A stretch of DNA of 64,000 nucleotides from Rhodamnia argentea (lineage: Eukaryota; Streptophyta; Magnoliopsida; Myrtales; Myrtaceae): positions 27,831,294-27,895,293 of the forward strand of contig NC_063155.1 of assembly GCF_020921035.1 (NCBI RefSeq), in the 5' to 3' direction. Both the position numbers and the translations under genes were made by a program. The notes under the pieces were generated by a model. It did no database searches, was not told the origin of the DNA, and saw nothing but the letters and a program-made list of their open reading frames with translations. Within the stretch, counting starts at the first letter, position 1; every line of letters starts with the position of its first letter. This document shows, in pieces, positions 58,686 to 64,000 of the stretch.

Positions 58686-58744
58686 TATTCTGTCTTCCTA
58701 ATTGCATATTTCCCCATTCTGTCTCCCTGATTGCATATTTCCCC
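58686..58744. repeat. 29-30 bp tandem duplication
   Basis: ATTCTGTCTTCCTAATTGCA... and ATTCTGTCTCCCTGATTGCA... follow each other directly, each ending in TATTTCCCC, with two base differences. It lies just inside the TRIM-like remnant. Confidence 0.8.
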
Positions 58745-58759
58745 ACGTCGGCCTTCAAA

Positions 58760-60470
58760 TGACACAGCTAAAGGAGTTGCATGAAGTGATGCTTAATTCA
58801 TAGTTTTGCTAGTGGAAAATATATATGAATTTTGTTTCTTGCTCCCCATACCATATGTATATCAAATTCAAGAAATAATTCTATGTAGGGTAATCCACAT
58901 TCTGGTGAAGGACAAATTCACTTTTGATGCATTTTTCAAGCAGTACTTTTGGATAAGAGAGAAGGAATGAGTCATTGTAGGGCCATGTTGGAGTAGAAGT
59001 GAGTGCTATTGAATTGCCGAGCTGCACGAAAAGAGTGGAAAGTATCTCCTGACCTGTCGATGAGAATCCACTCATCCTTCGGTGATATCTGTCTGAATCC
59101 CTTCTTTGATTCATGGTTGCTATAGATTTGCCTCTCTGGCTATGCCCAAGACAAAAAATAAAAATAAAAATCGTAATAGCCAGTTGCGAAATAGACACAT
59201 TAAAATATGTGCAAGAAAGACATGAATCTGTTATAATTGCTAATAATATGATCCCACATTAATGTAATTCCGAGATTTAGTTTCACTAACGTTATATTAG
59301 GCATATTAAATTGCGTGATAACCGTCCCGCCCAATAACCGTCTTGATGGGAGACGGTTATCTATAGGGACGAACGTCAGATTTAAACGGGTCGTCTAAGC
59401 CAAATCCCCTCAGGCCGTCGGTTTCACAACGTCGGTTTTCTCATCATTTGTTTTTATAAGAACTTACCTCGGAACATACGTTTCCAACGAGAACAATGAG
59501 CACACACCATCGCTTCGAAGGGGCAATTGGTTAGTAGCACAATTTTTCGCCGATCATCCAATATTACGCATCCGTATTCGTCGTCTTCATAACGGTTGGA
59601 GGTACATAATCGTTTCTTCGCATTTCCGCATTTCGTTCTCGATATCCATGAATTTCGTTCGTGAATTGAGGAATCGGGACTGTCTTTATATGTGAATATA
59701 TGTGAATTTAAGTCTAACAGAATAGCATTAAAATCACTAGGGATTCCACCCAAAAACAAGTTCAGGACCTAGATTTAAAGGAGAAATCCGAATCAAAAGG
59801 AAATTAATGGTGAAAGCAAAAAGTTATTCGATAAGGACGAAAAGCTATCCAAACCCAAAAGAAAAGAAGCAGAGAAAGACACAAGTCCCACAATTACAAG
59901 ATTCGATCAAGGTTCAACCTTAAAAGATTCGCCCGTACTTTTCATTCACGGCTCTCACAGCTCGAATCAAATGGCCATCAAAGGCCACGCTATCCTTAAT
60001 TAGACTCTTTGAAAACTTCGGCTCACGACGGGCGATGATTTGTTCCACCGGAAAGTCGGCCAATCATTAGACTCGGGTGCGCATGGGCACCGTCGTCCGC
60101 TCAACCCTTTACTATATTCTCTTGATTGGCCAGAACAAGGTGTATTATTTCGTACTTATTAAAGACCGGAGAAGCTAGGGCTTCGGTGGCAGTTGAACAC
60201 TTCCTATGTATCTATCTAGTTGTCGTTGTTATTGTCAGCCTGTCATGTCCCCTCCCTGGCCATCGTTATCCAACTCGCGCATCGTATAGTATTCGATTGG
60301 ACAATAATGTGGTCGTGATTCTCGTAATGATAAGATAGTTGGGGCAGCCCTTTCCGCCTCCAATTTTGTTTGCCTTCTCGGAGAATTCATTGTCTTCTAC
60401 ATCACATGTGCAGGTGGCAAGCTAAATTGAGTTACGACCACACACAATTGGCCCACACGCCCTCTCGATA
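58760..60470. other. Gene-poor intergenic DNA
   Basis: Contains a perfect small hairpin at 59334-59360. A minus-strand frame of 101 codons (59454-59759) has several Cys residues but no family signature. No gene supported. Confidence 0.4.
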
Positions 60471-60471
60471 T

Positions 60472-61312
60472 GTTTATTATAGGGGAAATTACCAACAAAA
60501 AAAAAAATTCTAAATCTATTACAATTGTGTCAATTCAGTCCTAAATATTTTTTTTAGCCAATTAAGTCCTAAACCTTTTATAATTATGTCAACACAGTCT
60601 ATTTGACCGGTCGACGCTAAGATGGCAATTTTTAAATAATTTTGAATTTTCTAGTTATTTTTTATTTTTTAATAACTTTTTTCCTATCTTTTTTTAATTT
60701 TTTTTTTTAGGGTTTGGGCCAGTAGCCTTGCTAGCCATCGGCCAAGGGTTGGTGAGGTTGTCGAACCCTTGGGCAAGGGCTCCCGACCCTCGCCTAGCCA
60801 TGGTGAGGTTGGGTGTCGCGAGCCCTCGACTTGGCGGCAGCTGCGGTGAGGCCTTGTGACTCTCGCCTAGCCGCAACGAGCCTAGGAGCCGGCGAGGGTT
60901 ACGAGCCCTCATCCGATCGCGAACGAGGGCTAGCGACTCTCACCGCGGCCGCCATGATCGTCGCCCGAGTGAGGGCGCGAGCCTTCACCCGGATCTAGGC
61001 GATGGTTGGGAGCCCTCACCCGGTGGCCGGCGAGGGCCACGACCGTCGCCCGAGGGACCAATGGCCAGCAGGGCTATAGGCCCAAACTCTAGAAAAAAAA
61101 AAGTGAAAAAAGTTAGAAAAAAAGTTGTTAAAAAATAATTCGAAAATTTTTAAAATATTATTAAAAAATTATCACCTCAGCACTGGTCGGTCGAATGGAC
61201 TGAATTGACATAATTACAAAAGTTTAGGACTTAATCGAAAAAAATGTATATGACTGAATTGGCACAATAACAATAAGTTTATGACTTTTTCGGTAATTTC
61301 CCCGTTTATTAT
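60472..61312. mobile_element. GC-cored MULE-like MITE (element E) with 9 bp target duplication
   Basis: The element spans 60481-61303. Ends are GGGGAAATTACC (60482-60493) and its exact complement GGTAATTTCCCC (61292-61303), and perfect 9 bp repeats GTTTATTAT flank it (60472-60480 and 61304-61312). Arms carry paired phrases: TCAATTCAGTCCTAAAT against the inverted AGGACTTAATCG and GACTGAATTGGCACAA. The GC-rich core 60710-61080 is made of CTCGCC, GCGAGGG and CCGGCGAGG phrases. No transposase. This is the best-preserved member of the family also represented by elements A, D and F. Confidence 0.85.
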
Positions 61313-61319
61313 CTTTGTA

Positions 61320-62600
61320 CATACTTCTTTTAATATGGCTCCCAGCAAATCGCAGAATCGATTTGTGTATGCAAAGATATGGCATTTGAAAGATCAAGCA
61401 AGATTATTTTATTATTATTCGGATTGTTAAGTTGATGAGAAGAAGTTTTTGATGAAGTATACACAATTTACAAAGGAAATGTATTAGAACATGCGATAGA
61501 CAATGTATAATCTTTAACTTACACATTTTCCTGTTGATCTAATATTTGTAGAATACGTAATTAATGACATTTTGGGAAGAAAAAAGATTGGGATCCTCTA
61601 AAAGTGGGAGACTCTCTTTACTTATTATAGATATCGATAGTTGATTGGTGTCCTCTAAAATTAGGGAGGAAATTTACCCGTTAGCGCTACCACTGGACAA
61701 AATTGTCCCTATGTCTTATGAGGTGGAAATTATTCAATCGGTTCTAAACCTATTGCATGGATGTCAATTTAATATTAAACTTTTCAATTTTAATTATGAT
61801 TTAATCCTTTCGGCCAATTTCTATCTGAAATCACCGATGCGACAGTATGCCACATAGGAGGGCTAATAATGACGGGATTGTCGGGTCAGCGATTTTCGGT
61901 AAAAATGGGTCGGAAGAACTACTTTAGAATTTCACGTAAATGTCCAAGATTAAATTGATAAAATTAACAAGTTTAGGACTGAATTGACATTTATACGATA
62001 ATTTAGGATTTATTGGGCAATTTGGTTCCTAATATATACCTAATGAACTGATCTACCTAATTTTTGCCAAAGAAGAGGACACTTGAGATTTATCTATAGT
62101 CATGTGGATTTTCTGGCAACTAACGTGTGACTAGTAGTTAAACTAAGATGGTTAATTGATGTATCGATTTTCCTAAGGGAACTTTATCACATTAAGTCTT
62201 GGCATCTCAGTCATTTTGGATTTTAGTCAGGAGAATCTGTAGTTGCAGAACTTTTTTTTGAGTCACTTGCAAGTGAATCGTATTGCTGAAGATCTATGAT
62301 TTGCGGGACATGGACAAATAGTGACAAAGTTTCGGAAGAGTCCTTTCTATCTGTCGTAAAAGATTCTTACAAGACCAATCCCTCCACGCAGGCTTAAACA
62401 ATATGGCCTCTGATAAAATAAAAAAATAATAATACGACCGAGTCATAGCCCAGCTGAGTCATATTGACCTCGGTAAGATTCCTTAATTAACACAAATATG
62501 TCGGGCAACTTCTTTAGCAGCTGAGTCATATTGACCGAGTCATACTGCCTTCTGACCGTAAAGGGGGGAAGATGGACGCGGTCATTCCAGTTGCTTCTTT
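61320..62600. other. Intergenic DNA with a partial relative of the GC-cored family
   Basis: The arms at 61720-61815 and 61930-62020 (TTCTAAACCTATTGCATGG; AGTTTAGGACTGAATTGACA) look like the same family without a GC core. Two copies of GCTGAGTCATATTGACC occur at about 62452 and 62520. No gene seen. Confidence 0.45.
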
Positions 62601-62618
62601 GTTTTCTTGCTACTTTTG

Positions 62619-63372
62619 GGGGCAAATTGTCCAAAATAATCCTAAACCTATTATACCACATCCAATTCAATTGTGCTAATTCAATTCCAAACCTATTGTA
62701 TGGTGACCAATTCGGTCCTGAACTTTTCATGCCAATTTAGTCTCAAACATTTTGATAATTTGCTAATTTAGTCCTAAAATTTTTAATGAATTATCAATTT
62801 AGCTATTTCAGCTAATTTTGTCCGTAAATCTATGACGTGGCTGTTTAATCATAATTATTTTTTTTAAACATGAAATTCTAATTTTTTTTTCTTGTCCTTT
62901 CATTTTCCTTTTTTTTTTCCTCTTTCTTTTCACGCACGGCGGGCTGGACCCACACTCCCCACAGGCCCCAAGCGAGGGCTCAGAATGCCTTTATTAGTCA
63001 TAGAGAGGGCTCGCAGCCCTTACTCGCCCTCACTATGGCTAGCGAGGGTAGCCAATTCTTGCCCGGTGGTCGGCAGAGATTGTTGGTCCTTTATAAAAAG
63101 AAGAAATTAAAGAAATTAAAATAAAAAAATCAATAAAAATATTCAAATTTTTTTTCAAAAGGTTTGCAAAAGTTGTCTATGTTAGTGATTCTAGCCAAAA
63201 GATCTACATTGGCAATTCGTTAAAGGTGTAGGACTAAATAATCTAATCAAAAGATTTAAGACCGAATTGATAAATTATCAAAATATTTATGACTAATTTG
63301 GTACAATTGAATTATTTATGACTGAATTGACCGTCACACAATAGGTTTAGGACTTTTTGAGTTATTTTCTCC
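62619..63372. mobile_element. GC-cored inverted-repeat element F
   Basis: Left arm: AATCCTAAACCTATTATACC and several TTTAGTCCTAAAATTTTT-like phrases. Right arm: inverted ACACAATAGGTTTAGGACTT. GC core about 62935-63080 (GCGAGGGCTC, CTCGCCCTC), and TTGTCTATGTTAGTG as in elements C and D. Exact ends and target duplication are not resolved. Confidence 0.6.
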
Positions 63373-63374
63373 TA

Positions 63375-64000
63375 TCTTTTGTTATTGATAAACAACTGTT
63401 ATATTATTCCTCATTCAAAAATATGATTCGTTTAATGTTCGTACTAGTAAATTTCACTAAGTATCGATGAATTTCAAAACATTGTAAGCTAAAGAGAACA
63501 GACGGTAGGTCATAGACCGGAGTAGACAAACCCCGCTACATCGCGATCGTGAAAAGTCTTTCACTCACTAAGAAGTGAAACCTTGTGACTAGATCGTCCT
63601 AAATACGGGTGCGACAGGAAGAAGTGGCATTTGGAAGTGTTGATGACTTCACATTTCATATAAGCATAAGTCCAATAAAGATAACTAGATTATTTGGATT
63701 GCGCCTACTATAATCAACTAGGGAGAAAATATAAGTTGCAAGAAATACAAGAAGGGGCACGGGCCCCACCAATTCCATCAATGACTTTTTTTTATTTACT
63801 TTGTCGGTAATTTGCCAATATTATTATGATTATGAGGTTATTAGTTTTTTTATAGTTTACAAATATAAAATTTTATTTACCTTTCGTAATTGCTCCTTAA
63901 TTTTTCCAACTCTTATGTAAACTTACTAACTTTAGTTAAGTTATATGTCAATCTTTCTTCGATTAAGTTATCAATTAGTTATGGATTACCAAATCTTAAT
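63375..64000. other. Intergenic DNA at the right edge
   Basis: AT-rich, no supported feature. Confidence 0.35.

Overview
This 64 kb window is nuclear DNA of a flowering plant, most likely a woody eudicot. The genes have many introns with GT-AG borders and TATA boxes, they encode plant-specific families, and AT-rich intergenic DNA is full of small inverted-repeat transposons. Myrtales would fit, but the sequence alone does not settle the species. All products are inferred from motifs I could read in the translated exons; no search was run.

Layout. 1-9.1 kb: a tandem pair of SABATH carboxyl methyltransferase genes on the + strand. The first has lost its exon 1 to the window edge; the second is complete at 375 codons. 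Between them lie a glycine-rich frame with a TATA box but no ATG, and a 1.5 kb Mutator-like foldback element with perfect 9 bp target duplications. 10.5-17.5 kb: an 11-exon quiescin sulfhydryl oxidase gene (521 aa). 18.9-20.0 kb: an intronless two-FAS1-domain fasciclin-like arabinogalactan protein. 20.6-25.6 kb (- strand): a 9-exon multi-pass membrane protein of the At2g12400 type (576 aa). 26-38 kb: gene-poor DNA with several small transposons, a decayed GLUTAMINE DUMPER-like gene and an unrecognised coding-like fragment. 38.3-38.7 kb (- strand): a short intronless plant-conserved protein with a C-terminal hydrophobic segment. 42.3-49.7 kb (- strand): an 11-exon half-size ABC transporter of the ABCG7 type (731 aa). 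53.4-55.4 kb: a 3-exon heavy-metal-associated isoprenylated protein ending in a CaaX box. 55.5-64 kb: gene-poor, with a TRIM-like LTR remnant and several GC-cored inverted-repeat elements.

The genes do not form a pathway or operon. Three (QSOX, FLA, the At2g12400-like protein) act in the secretory pathway, cell surface or wall, but plant neighbours are usually unrelated and I draw no functional link. The most informative structures are transposon footprints: one insertion in the second SABATH gene has its empty site preserved in the first. I found no CRISPR array, rRNA, tRNA or clearly new biochemical system.
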